64,000 bases of DNA from Comamonas endophytica (GTDB lineage: Bacteria; Pseudomonadota; Gammaproteobacteria; Burkholderiales; Burkholderiaceae_C), in contig NZ_CP106881.1 of the NCBI RefSeq assembly GCF_023634805.2, positions 2,834,001-2,898,000 on the forward strand, in the 5' to 3' direction. Position numbers and translations under genes: made by a program. Under the pieces are notes generated by a model. It saw only the letters and a list, made by a program, of their open reading frames with translations, searched no databases and was not told the origin of the DNA. This document shows, piece after piece, positions 45,797-56,257 of the stretch. How positions within the stretch are numbered: the first letter of the stretch is position 1; every line of letters begins with the position of its first letter.

Positions 45797-47578
45797 TCAG
45801 GGCTTGGCGGCGTCGCGCTCCAACGATTCCTGCAGTGCCTTGAGCGCATCCTCATTGCTGTCCGCAGCGCCGGCTCCCGGCACTTCGGCTCCGGGCATGT
45901 TCAGCGTCGGATCATCGAAGTCCACCTCGGCCGGCATGCTGGCTTCCATCTCCAGCCGGATCTTGTCGAGGTCGTATTCGACCTTTTCATCCAAGCCGCT
46001 GGAGACGATGCCCGGGAAGGCAATGATCAGCGCCACCATCAGCAGCTGGATGCCGACGAAAGGCACGGCGCCGGCATAGATCTGCATGGTGGTCACGGGC
46101 TCGACCATCTTCTTCGTGACCTTGTCCACATAGGCCTTCACCGGTGCCACGCTGCGCAGGAAGAACAGCGCGAAGCCGAAGGGCGGGTGCATGAACGAGG
46201 TCTGCATGTTGACCGCCAGCAGCACGCCGAACCACACCAGGTCGATGCCCAGCTTCTCGGCCACGGGCGCCAGCAGCGGCACGACGATGAAGGACAGCTC
46301 GAAGAAGTCCAGGAAGAAGGCCAGGAAGAAGATCATCACGTTGACGACGATCAGGAAGCCGAGCTGGCCGCCGGGCAGGCTGGTCAGCAGGTGCTCGACC
46401 CACAGCGGTCCGTCCACGCCCTGGAAGGTCAGGCCGAACATCGTCGCGCCGATCAGGATGAACAGCACGAAGCACGACAGCTTGGTGGTGGACATCAGCG
46501 CCTGGCGCAGCAGCGCCATGTTCAGGCGCCCGCGCGCCATCGCCATGACCATCGCGCCGAGCGCGCCCATCGCGCCGCCTTCGGTGGGCGTGGCCACGCC
46601 GAGGAAGATGGTGCCCAGCACCAGGAAGATCAGCAGCAGCGGCGGGATCAGCACGAAGGTCACGCGCTCGGCCACCTTGGACAGCAGGTTCAGGTGCGTC
46701 AGGCGGTTGATCGAGGCGGCGACGAAGGCCAGCGCCACGCCGAAGCACATGGCCACGACGATGGTCTCGTCGAGCGCCACCGTGTCGACGGCCTCGCCGG
46801 TCCACCAAGTGTGCAACTCGGCCATGTGCTGGCCGACGAAGATCGACGCGCCCACGCACAGCACGGTGAGCACCAGCAGCGAGGGCATGCCCGACTTGCC
46901 GTCGGCCTCGCGCAGCGTGCGCGCCTCGGGCGGCAGCGCCGGCACCAGGTGCGGCTTGAAGATGGCCAGCGCGATGATGAACAGCGCGTAGAAGCCGGTC
47001 AGCATCAGGCCCGGCAGGAAGGCGCCCTTGTACATGTCGCCGACGCTGCGGCCGAGCTGGTCGGCCAGCACGATCAGCACCAGCGAGGGCGGGATGATCT
47101 GCGCCAGCGTTCCGGAGGCCGCGATCACGCCCGAGGCGATGCGCCGGTCGTAACCGTAGCGCATCATGATCGGCAGCGAGATCAGGCCCATGGAGATCAC
47201 CGAGGCGGCAACCACGCCGGTGGTGGCGGCCAGCAGCGCGCCGACGAAGATCACCGCCAGCGCCACGCCGCCGCGCACCGGGCCGAACAGCTGGCCCACG
47301 GTTTCCAGCAGGTCCTCCGCCATGCCGCTGCGCTCGAGGATCAGCCCCATCAGCGTGAAGAAGGGAATGGCCAGCAGCGTCTCGTTCTGCATGATGCCGT
47401 AGATGCGCAGCGGCAGCGCCTGCAGCAGCGCCTCGGGCAGCACGCCGAGCTCGACGCCGATGAAGGCAAAGAACATGCCGCAGGCGCCCAGGCTGAAGGC
47501 CACGGGAAAGCCCAGGATCAGAAACACCATCAGGCCCGCGAACATGATCGGGGCCAGGTTGTGGGTCAGGAATTCCAT
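45797..47578 (-). CDS. dctM: TRAP transporter large permease (DctM type)
   Basis: A 593-residue membrane protein with about 12-14 helices carrying DctM signatures (LNRIYGIMQNETLLAIPFF-like core at about 75-93, GVASVISMGLISLPIMMRYGYD and FVLFILIGATMFGL). It is longer than the usual 430-residue DctM because of a long central loop near residue 210-250 and a C-terminal tail of about 60 residues rich in acidic residues (MPAEVDFDDPTLNMPGAE...). Sodium-driven uptake with the receptor and DctQ. Starts 18 bases after dctQ. Confidence 0.9.
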   Translation of the reverse strand: MEFLTHNLAPIMFAGLMVFLILGFPVAFSLGACGMFFAFIGVELGVLPEALLQALPLRIYGIMQNETLLAIPFFTLMGLILERSGMAEDLLETVGQLFGPVRGGVALAVIFVGALLAATTGVVAASVISMGLISLPIMMRYGYDRRIASGVIAASGTLAQIIPPSLVLIVLADQLGRSVGDMYKGAFLPGLMLTGFYALFIIALAIFKPHLVPALPPEARTLREADGKSGMPSLLVLTVLCVGASIFVGQHMAELHTWWTGEAVDTVALDETIVVAMCFGVALAFVAASINRLTHLNLLSKVAERVTFVLIPPLLLIFLVLGTIFLGVATPTEGGAMGALGAMVMAMARGRLNMALLRQALMSTTKLSCFVLFILIGATMFGLTFQGVDGPLWVEHLLTSLPGGQLGFLIVVNVMIFFLAFFLDFFELSFIVVPLLAPVAEKLGIDLVWFGVLLAVNMQTSFMHPPFGFALFFLRSVAPVKAYVDKVTKKMVEPVTTMQIYAGAVPFVGIQLLMVALIIAFPGIVSSGLDEKVEYDLDKIRLEMEASMPAEVDFDDPTLNMPGAEVPGAGAADSNEDALKALQESLERDAAKP

Positions 47579-47596
47579 TGCTTATGTCTCCTGCGC

Positions 47597-48202
47597 TCAG
47601 GCGTCCGGGGTGTTCTTCTTGCCGCCCGCGAGGTTGCGGATGGCTTCCGCCAGGTCTTCCTCGGCGGTCTTTTCCGTCTTCTTGGCGGTCGGGTCCTCGA
47701 TCAGGCCCTGCAGGAAGGCAATGCGCTTGATCAGCTCGGACCAGCCCTGCAGCAGCAGCAGCAAAAAGCCCAGCGGCATCATCAGGTAGACCGGCCAGCG
47801 AATCAGGCCGCCGGCATTGCTGGACATCTCGCCGGTCTGCAAGGCCTGCCAGAAGAAGGGCACGCCCAGCCAGATGACGGCCAGGCTCACCGGGGTCAGG
47901 AAACAGATGAAGCCGAAGATGTCGATCCAGATCTGCTTGCGCTTGGACAGGCGGCTGGACAGCACGTCGACCTTCACATGCTCGCCCTGCAGCAGCGTGT
48001 AGCCCGCGGCCAGCAGGAAGGAAGCCGCGAACAGATACCACTGCACTTCGAGAAAGGCGTTGGAGCTGGTGTTGAATACTTTGCGCACCACCGCGTTCAC
48101 GCCGCTGATGACGGTGGAGGCCAGGATGAGCCAGATGACGTATTTGCCGACCTGGGTGTTAAGCCAGTCGACCCCTCGTGAAAACCTGAGTAAAGCCTGC
48201 AT
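47597..48202 (-). CDS. dctQ: TRAP transporter small permease (DctQ type)
   Basis: A 201-residue four-helix membrane protein (helices at about 20-38, 50-70, 95-115 and 140-160) followed by a charged C-terminal stretch. It pairs with the large permease. The ATG at 48202 begins a conserved MQALLRFSRGVDWLNTQVGKY. A longer frame to 48343 lacks the pattern. Likely promoter is in the AT-rich gap upstream. Confidence 0.88.
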   Translation of the reverse strand: MQALLRFSRGVDWLNTQVGKYVIWLILASTVISGVNAVVRKVFNTSSNAFLEVQWYLFAASFLLAAGYTLLQGEHVKVDVLSSRLSKRKQIWIDIFGFICFLTPVSLAVIWLGVPFFWQALQTGEMSSNAGGLIRWPVYLMMPLGFLLLLLQGWSELIKRIAFLQGLIEDPTAKKTEKTAEEDLAEAIRNLAGGKKNTPDA

Positions 48203-48429
48203 GGTGTCTCCAATCAAAAGGCCGTTCGTTCTGCCGGGCGGGCTCCGGTTGGGAGGCCTCCGGTAATTTTTTGCAACGACCGATTCTAAGGAGCGGATGC
48301 CGGAAAATAATGATAAAAATATAGGACTTTTACTATATTTCATGCGTCTATATTGCTACTAAATTGGTAGCAATAGGGGTTTACCTTGGTAGGGTAATAC
48401 TGTCGTTTTTGCGTGTGTGCAGCAGCATT
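48203..48429. promoter_or_regulatory. AT-rich gap upstream of dctQM, with inverted repeat
   Basis: This gap separates the minus-strand dctQ from the next minus-strand gene. Bases 48290-48355 are strongly AT-rich (GATAAAAATATAGGACTTTTAC) and should contain the dctQM promoter. ATTGCTAC (48352-48359) and GTAGCAAT (48367-48374) form an 8-base inverted repeat, of a kind I recall as frequent in Comamonadaceae gaps. Confidence 0.5.
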
Positions 48430-48792
48430 TCAGTCGATGGCGTAGCGCCTGCGCATGGCTTCGCTGAAGGCAGTGCTGGCGCTGAGCGTCAAGCCCAGCG
48501 TGACGCGCTGGCCGGGCACCGTGCCGAGGCGCAGGTGCCCGCTGGCCTCGTCGAAGCCAATGGCCAGCGGCCGGCCGTCGTCCTGCTGCGCATGCAGATC
48601 GAGATCCCACTCGCCGCCTTCCTCGATCGGTCCGCGCCGGCCGGCAAAAGTGCGGCTGGCCCAGCGCAGCAACTGCTCGACTTCCGCCACCAATGCCGGC
48701 ACGCGCTCGGCCGTGACGCTGGCCAGCGCATCCCAGGTGGCCGTGCCCTCGTCGTCTTCGCTGTAGTCGAAATCCAGATAGTCCAGTGGCAT
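48430..48792 (-). CDS. Conserved hypothetical protein, 120 residues
   Basis: Not recognised. From ATG 48792 a 120-residue acidic protein opens MPLDYLDFDYSEDDEGTATWDALASV and ends in an SxAMRRRYAID tail. The middle holds a GGEWDLDLHAQQDDGRPLAIGF strand pair. An upstream extension to 48891 is arginine-rich and not convincing. Single minus-strand gene, divergent from uppP. Confidence 0.6.
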   Translation of the reverse strand: MPLDYLDFDYSEDDEGTATWDALASVTAERVPALVAEVEQLLRWASRTFAGRRGPIEEGGEWDLDLHAQQDDGRPLAIGFDEASGHLRLGTVPGQRVTLGLTLSASTAFSEAMRRRYAID

Positions 48793-48926
48793 GGGATGCT
48801 CGCGGCAGTTGAAAGGCCGCCATTGTGGCCCGCGCGCGCATTCACAAAGAGAAACCTGGGCCCTGGGGGAGTGCCTTGCGTGACGCGACATAATTGACGG
48901 CTTCTATCGTCAAACAGGACATCTCC

Positions 48927-49754
48927 GTGGATATCGTATTGCTGGTCAAGGCCGCCATCATGGGCGTGGTCGAAGGTCTGACCGAATTCCTGCCCATCTC
49001 CTCGACCGGCCATCTGATCCTTGCCGGCGCACTGCTCGGGTTCGAGGGCGAGAAAGCCAAGGTGTTCGACATCGCCATCCAGACCGGCGCGATCTTTGCC
49101 GTGATCCTGGTCTATTGGCAGAAGATCCGCAGCACCGTCGTCGAGCTGCCGACCAGCGCCCACGCGCGGCGCTTTGCGCTCAACGTGTGCATCGGCTTTC
49201 TGCCGGCCGTGTTGCTGGCCCTGGCCTTCGGCCACATGATCCAGGCGCATCTGTTCACGCCGCTCGTGGTCGCCACCACCTTCATTCTCGGGGGCTTCGT
49301 GATTCTCTGGGCGGAGAAACGCCCGAATGCCAGGGTGCGCGTGCATTCCGTCGACGACATGACGCCGATGGACGCGCTCAAGGTCGGCCTGGCGCAATGC
49401 CTGGCGATGGTGCCGGGCACCAGCCGCAGCGGCGCCACCATCATCGGCGGCATGCTGCTGGGCCTGTCGCGCAAGGCGGCCACCGATTTCTCGTTCTTCC
49501 TCGCCATGCCCACGCTGATCGGCGCGGGCGTTTACAGCCTGATCAAGCAGCGCCATCTGCTGAGCGCCGCGGACATTCCGATGTTTGCCACCGGCCTGCT
49601 GTTCTCGTTCATCAGCGCCTGGTTCTGCGTGCGCTGGCTGCTGCGCTATATCTCGAGCAACAGCTTCGTGCCCTTTGCGTGGTACCGCATCGTGTTTGGC
49701 ATCATCGTGCTGGTCACCGCCTGGACCGGGGCCATCGCCTGGCATGGGGAGTGA
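48927..49754 (+). CDS. uppP: Undecaprenyl-diphosphatase (bacitracin resistance type)
   Basis: A 275-residue membrane phosphatase that recycles undecaprenyl diphosphate for peptidoglycan and other polymers. [15 protein letters not shown] (about 14-28) and [13 protein letters not shown] (about 165-177) are the two catalytic motifs. Start is GTG 48927, with AGGAC before it, rather than the longer ATG frame at 48894. A product chain from ispA ends here. Confidence 0.93.
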   Translation: MDIVLLVKAAIMGVVEGLTEFLPISSTGHLILAGALLGFEGEKAKVFDIAIQTGAIFAVILVYWQKIRSTVVELPTSAHARRFALNVCIGFLPAVLLALAFGHMIQAHLFTPLVVATTFILGGFVILWAEKRPNARVRVHSVDDMTPMDALKVGLAQCLAMVPGTSRSGATIIGGMLLGLSRKAATDFSFFLAMPTLIGAGVYSLIKQRHLLSAADIPMFATGLLFSFISAWFCVRWLLRYISSNSFVPFAWYRIVFGIIVLVTAWTGAIAWHGE

Positions 49755-49803
49755 CCGCCAGCGTGGCGGCACGGCGCCCGTATTTCATCAGCAGGAGATT
49801 TGC

Positions 49804-50508
49804 ATGACAGTGGAAAAGGTGGCGTTGATCACGGCAGGCGGATCGGGCATGGGCGCGGCGGCAGCGCGCAAGCTGGCGCAGGATGGCTACCGGGTGGCGG
49901 TGCTTTCGTCTTCGGGCAAGGGCCAGGCCCTGGCCGAGGAACTGGGGGGCGTCGGCGTCACGGGCTCGAACCAGTCGGTCGAGGACCTGCAGCGTTTGGT
50001 CGATCTGGCCATGCAGCGCTGGGGCCGCATCGACGCGCTGGTGAATTCGGCCGGCCACGGCCCGCGCGCGCCGATCCTCGACATCAGCGATGACGACTGG
50101 CACAAGGGCATGGACGTCTACTTCCTCAACGCCGTGCGGCCCGCGCGGCTGGTGGTGCCGATCATGCAGGCGCAGGGCGGCGGCGCGATCGTCAACATCT
50201 CCACCGCCTGGGCCTTCGAGCCCACCGACATGTTCCCGACCTCGGCCGTGTTCCGCGCCGGATTGGCGAGCTTCGTCAAGATCTTCGCCGACACCTACGC
50301 CGCGCAGAACATCCGCATGAACAATGTGCTGCCCGGCTGGATCGACAGCCGGCCCGAGACCGAGGAGCGGCGCGCTTCGGTGCCGATGCAGCGCTATGGC
50401 ACGGCCGAGGAGATTGCCGCGACGGTGGCGTTCCTGCTGTCGGAAGGGGCGGCGTACATTACCGGCCAGAATATCCGTGTGGATGGCGGCCTGTCGCGCA
50501 GCGTCTAG
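49804..50508 (+). CDS. SDR-family protein lacking the catalytic Tyr and Lys
   Basis: A 234-residue short-chain dehydrogenase/reductase. NAD(P)-binding TAGGSGMG (10-17) and NSAG (81-84) are intact and Ser133 is in place, but where YxxxK is expected the sequence reads SAVFR (147-151), so Tyr and Lys are replaced by Ser and Arg. The C-terminal IRVDGGLSR is typical. It resembles the atypical BKR-like subfamily; enzyme activity is uncertain. ATG 49804 follows GGAG closely. Confidence 0.85.
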   Translation: MTVEKVALITAGGSGMGAAAARKLAQDGYRVAVLSSSGKGQALAEELGGVGVTGSNQSVEDLQRLVDLAMQRWGRIDALVNSAGHGPRAPILDISDDDWHKGMDVYFLNAVRPARLVVPIMQAQGGGAIVNISTAWAFEPTDMFPTSAVFRAGLASFVKIFADTYAAQNIRMNNVLPGWIDSRPETEERRASVPMQRYGTAEEIAATVAFLLSEGAAYITGQNIRVDGGLSRSV

Positions 50509-51317
50509 TTGCGCACCGAAAGCAGATTGAGCAGCGAAGCCTCGATCGCCGCTGCCGTGGCCTCGGGGCGCTCCATCGGGAACAGATGGCTGCCATCGAG
50601 CATCATGCTGCGGCCCTGCGTGATGCGCAGCGTCAGATCGAGGCCCACCCGGCGCAGCTCCTGCGAACCGCGCCCGCCGATGAAAGCGGCGGGGCAGCGC
50701 AGCGGGTGGCGGCGCAGCAATGCGTCGAGGTGGTGCGGCAGGGTGTTGTAGATCGCGGTCTCGACATCGCGGTCGAAGGCCAGCACGCGCTTGCCGCCTC
50801 CGTCCTTGAGACCGTGCCGCACATAATCCTGCAGCACCTCGGGATGCCAGTGCGCAAAGGCCTTCTTGGCACGGAAATGGGCCAGCGCTTCCTCGTCGCT
50901 GGACCATTGGTTGCGCCGGCGCCGGCTGATCTTGCCCGGCGAGACGGAGCCTACCAGCTGCGCGCGCTTGGCCATGCCCAGGGTGGTGGCGCGCCAGCCG
51001 CTGATCAGCGGCGCGTCGATCAGCAGCACGCCGCGCGCCAGCTCCGGGTGCTGCGCCGCGGCCATGACGCTGAGAAATCCACCCAGCGAATGCCCCACGA
51101 AAAACACCGGTTCGCCCAGGCGCTCGACCTCGGCGCGCGCGAAGTCGGCCAGCTGCCGCACCAGGTGCGGCCAGTTGTCGCTGACCGGGTAGCGTGGATC
51201 GTGGCCGAATCGCTCCACGGCCCCGACCTCGCAGCCGCGCTTGCGCAAGAGCGCGAAAAGCAGGCTGTAGGTGGATGCGGGAAAGCTGTTGGCGTGCGAG
51301 AAGACCAGCGGCAGCAT
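50505..51317 (-). CDS. Alpha/beta hydrolase
   Basis: A 270-residue alpha/beta-hydrolase fold protein. Nucleophile Ser77 lies in VFFVGHSLGG, with a candidate Asp in the RGVLLIDAPL region or near residue 200 and a late His in MLDGSHLFPM. Oxyanion hole in SHANSFPASTY. Its substrate is unknown. It converges with the SDR gene (stops overlap by four bases) and shares strand with Anbu and mutS, with 13 bases between it and the Anbu gene. Confidence 0.85.
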   Translation of the reverse strand: MLPLVFSHANSFPASTYSLLFALLRKRGCEVGAVERFGHDPRYPVSDNWPHLVRQLADFARAEVERLGEPVFFVGHSLGGFLSVMAAAQHPELARGVLLIDAPLISGWRATTLGMAKRAQLVGSVSPGKISRRRRNQWSSDEEALAHFRAKKAFAHWHPEVLQDYVRHGLKDGGGKRVLAFDRDVETAIYNTLPHHLDALLRRHPLRCPAAFIGGRGSQELRRVGLDLTLRITQGRSMMLDGSHLFPMERPEATAAAIEASLLNLLSVRN

Positions 51318-51330
51318 GGCGCCCTGCGCC

Positions 51331-52337
51331 TCAGCGCAGCGCAGACTCGTCGTCGCCGTCTTCGGTACCGTTGTCGATGTCGGCGCCGGAATGTGTCTCG
51401 CCCGCCATCAGATGGTCGGGATGCACCGGCGCGATCGGCAGATGGCCGGAGCGCAGCGCCGATGCCGTGGTATGGACGCCGCCCTGGCGCAGCCCCGTGG
51501 GCGCGGCCGGAGCCGGCTGGGCCGCGACGACGTCCGGCGTGATCTTGAGCAGTGGATGGCAGCGCCGGCTTTCGACCCGGATCGGCGCGTTGGTGACGCC
51601 GCCGTCCCAGGCCGGGTCCTCGATGCTGTCGAACACATGGCGCAGGCGCTCGCCCCAGTTCTCGTGCAGCAGCCGGTAATAGGGGTTGCTCTCGTCGATG
51701 CAGACGATCTTGTCGCTGGCGAATCGGCCTTCCTCGTACACGATCAGGTCCAGCGGCAGGCCCACCGACAGGTTCGACTTGATGGTGCTGTCCATCGACA
51801 CCAGCGCGCATTTCGCGGCTTCGGCCAGCGGCGTCTGCGGCGTGATGACGCGATCGAGCACCGGCTTGCCGTACTTCGACTCGCCGACCTGGAAGTAGGG
51901 CGTCTCGTGCGTGGCCTCGATGAAATTGCCCGCCGAATAGACCTGGAACAGGCGCATGCCCTCGCCGCGGATCTGCCCGCCGAACACCAGCGAGACGTTG
52001 AAGTCGAGGCCCGCGCGCTTGAGCGCCACGCCGTCGCGGTCATAGACATGGCGCACGGCCGCGCCCAGGATGCGCGCGGCATCGAACATGCTGCGCGCGT
52101 TCCAGATGGTGAGCATCTCGCCCGTGTGCTCGTCGCGCAGCTGCTGCAGCTGCAGGATCTCGCGCACCGATTGCGAGATCGACAGGTTGCCTGCCGACAG
52201 CAGCACCATGAAGCGGTCGCCCGGCGACTCGTAGACCATCATCTTGCGGAAGGAGCTGATGTGGTCGAGACCGGCGTTGGTGCGCGAGTCGGACAGGAAT
52301 ACCAATCCCGCGTCGAGTTTGATGGCTACACAGTAAG

Positions 52338-52341
<4 letters not shown>
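51331..52341 (-). CDS. Anbu proteasome-like peptidase with C-terminal extension
   Basis: A 336-residue protein of the Anbu family, the bacterial relative of proteasome beta subunits and HslV. After Met removal the nucleophile is Thr1 in MTYCVAI, with Asp17 (SDSRTNAG) and Lys32 (FRKM) in family positions. Residues 1-245 give the fold; the last 90 residues ([12 protein letters not shown]...) form an unusual low-complexity tail not expected in Anbu. It overlaps mutS by four bases; no transglutaminase or ATP-grasp partner, common near Anbu, is seen. Confidence 0.88.
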
Positions 52342-55010
<2,669 letters not shown>

Positions 55011-55173
55011 TTGGGTTGGCTGCGCGGGTGGCGTGCAGCCCGGCGGTTGCCGAGGGCGCCGGCCTGCATCGCAACGCTGGCATGGATCCGTGCTCTGCGC
55101 CCGGTTGCGGGAGCGCGCCGCGCAACGCCGCAGGTTTGCTTGAAGAGGTGCGCAAACACATTATTGTCGATGA

Positions 55174-55340
55174 CGCGTGCGCTGCCCGTGGCGCAGCCGC
55201 CCGCATACCCCTGGCGCGGGCTTCGGCCATGGCTCGAATTGCCTGGAATCGCTGCAACTCATCGGGGGAGAAGGCCGCGCCAGGTTCACCGACCCTACCC
55301 CCGGAGGAACCCGGCATGTGGCGCCGTGCCGGGTTTTTTT
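55174..55340 (+). ncRNA. Candidate small RNA ending at a strong terminator
   Basis: A strong plus-strand terminator has no gene before it. A possible promoter, TTGAAG at 55140 and TATTGT at 55162 with 16 bases between, would start a transcript near 55174 of about 165 bases that ends at 55340. No known RNA family (4.5S, 6S, tmRNA motifs) was recognised. It could also be the end of an unannotated short peptide gene. Confidence 0.3.
55308..55340 (+). terminator. Rho-independent terminator
   Basis: AACCCGGCA (55308-55316) and TGCCGGGTT (55327-55335) are perfect complements around ten bases, followed by a seven-T run. It points to a plus-strand transcript with no obvious gene. Confidence 0.92.
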
Positions 55341-55385
55341 CATTCCTGGCCTGCGGCATGGGCCCTGCTCCAGCAGGTTCATTTG

Positions 55386-55402
55386 ATGAGAATAATTCTC
55401 AT
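55386..55402. promoter_or_regulatory. Fur-box-like operator
   Basis: ATGAGAATAATTCTCAT is a perfect 17-base palindrome with the Fur (ferric uptake regulator) consensus arms, flanked by GATATAA that may serve as -10. It lies 123 bases before the DUF2325 gene at 55526 and about 45 bases after the terminator. This predicts iron repression of that gene. Confidence 0.82.
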
Positions 55403-55460
55403 TGATATAAACTGCCAGGCAGCACCAGCGGCGTTTCAGGGGTGGACACCGCGCATGCTT

Positions 55461-55480
55461 GCCCGCCGCCTTCGGCGGGC
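55461..55480 (+). promoter_or_regulatory. Hairpin in the leader of the Fur-controlled gene
   Basis: GCCCGCCG and CGGCGGGC pair perfectly around CCTT between the Fur box and the ATG. No T run follows, so it may act as an mRNA leader structure rather than a terminator. Confidence 0.45.
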
Positions 55481-55525
55481 ATTCATTTCGCGGCATGCCG
55501 CAACCGCACTCCGCCAGGGCCGACC

Positions 55526-56071
55526 ATGGAACTTGCCGCGCACGAACTTCCGCAAACGATCACCGAATACCACGCGCTGATGCGCCACTACGGCCAGACG
55601 CAGGCGCGCTGCGATGCGCTGGTGCGGGCCCAGGCCGCGCAGATCGCGCGCCTGGAGGGCCAGGCCATGCGCCTGCGCGCGGCCGTGATCGTGCGCGACA
55701 CGGCGCTGGCCTGGGAACGCACGCAGCGCATGGAGGCGCTGGTGGTCTGCATGCAGAACCTTGCGCGCGAGCGCCTGCAGGGGCAGTGGCGCGGTGCACG
55801 GGCGGCGGCAGAAGACGCGGCCGGGGCACTTGCAGCCGAGGCGGCACGGGAGGAGGCCACAGGCCTTACGGCGGCCAACCTGGTGATCTGCCAGACCGGC
55901 TGCCTCAGCCATGGCGACTACTGGCGCGTGCAGGACCACTGCCGGCGCACCGGCAAGACCTGCGTGCTGGTCGAGCAGGCGTCCGGCGCGCACATCGCCG
56001 GATGGGAGCCCGCGGCTGCGCCGGCCTGCCTGGCCCCAAGCCTGCCGACGCCCGAAAACACCCTGTCCTGA
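55526..56071 (+). CDS. DUF2325 domain protein under a Fur box
   Basis: A 181-residue protein. N-terminal helices (TITEYHALMRHYGQTQARC, then MRLRAAVIVRDTALAWERTQRM) form a coiled-coil-like region. Residues 119-147 carry the DUF2325 block LVICQTGCLSHGDYWRVQD plus a TGKTCVLVE strand. The family has no known activity but occurs with iron genes in Betaproteobacteria. A perfect Fur palindrome upstream agrees with iron control. ATG 55526 chosen for lying right after a GGGC/GACC leader with coherent reading; no strong SD is seen. Confidence 0.75.
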   Translation: MELAAHELPQTITEYHALMRHYGQTQARCDALVRAQAAQIARLEGQAMRLRAAVIVRDTALAWERTQRMEALVVCMQNLARERLQGQWRGARAAAEDAAGALAAEAAREEATGLTAANLVICQTGCLSHGDYWRVQDHCRRTGKTCVLVEQASGAHIAGWEPAAAPACLAPSLPTPENTLS

Positions 56072-56257
56072 GCACCACCCGCGCCTGGATATCGTTTCCC
56101 TGCGCGTCCAGGGTTGTTAGTATCTGCGGGCCGATCCGCGGACAGGGCCGCGCAGCCAGCAGGCTGCGCCCGGCCTTTCGCGTCTGGCGGATAACAACGA
56201 CATGATGGATTGCAGCGGCCGCGGGCCCGCTGCAGCGCACGGAGGCAACGGGGCGGC

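Larger units (their letters stand above)
55011..55525. other. Gap between mutS and DUF2325 gene
   Basis: This 515-base gap has a possible small RNA with terminator at 55174-55340, a Fur-box palindrome at 55386-55402, and a leader hairpin at 55461-55480. Open frames in it do not look like proteins. The mutS promoter should be near 55010-55140 on the minus strand, but I could not name its boxes. Confidence 0.5.

Noticed and set aside
55174..55340. 6S RNA or SRP RNA
   Set aside because: The expected conserved blocks and terminal pairing are not present; left only as a generic small-RNA candidate.
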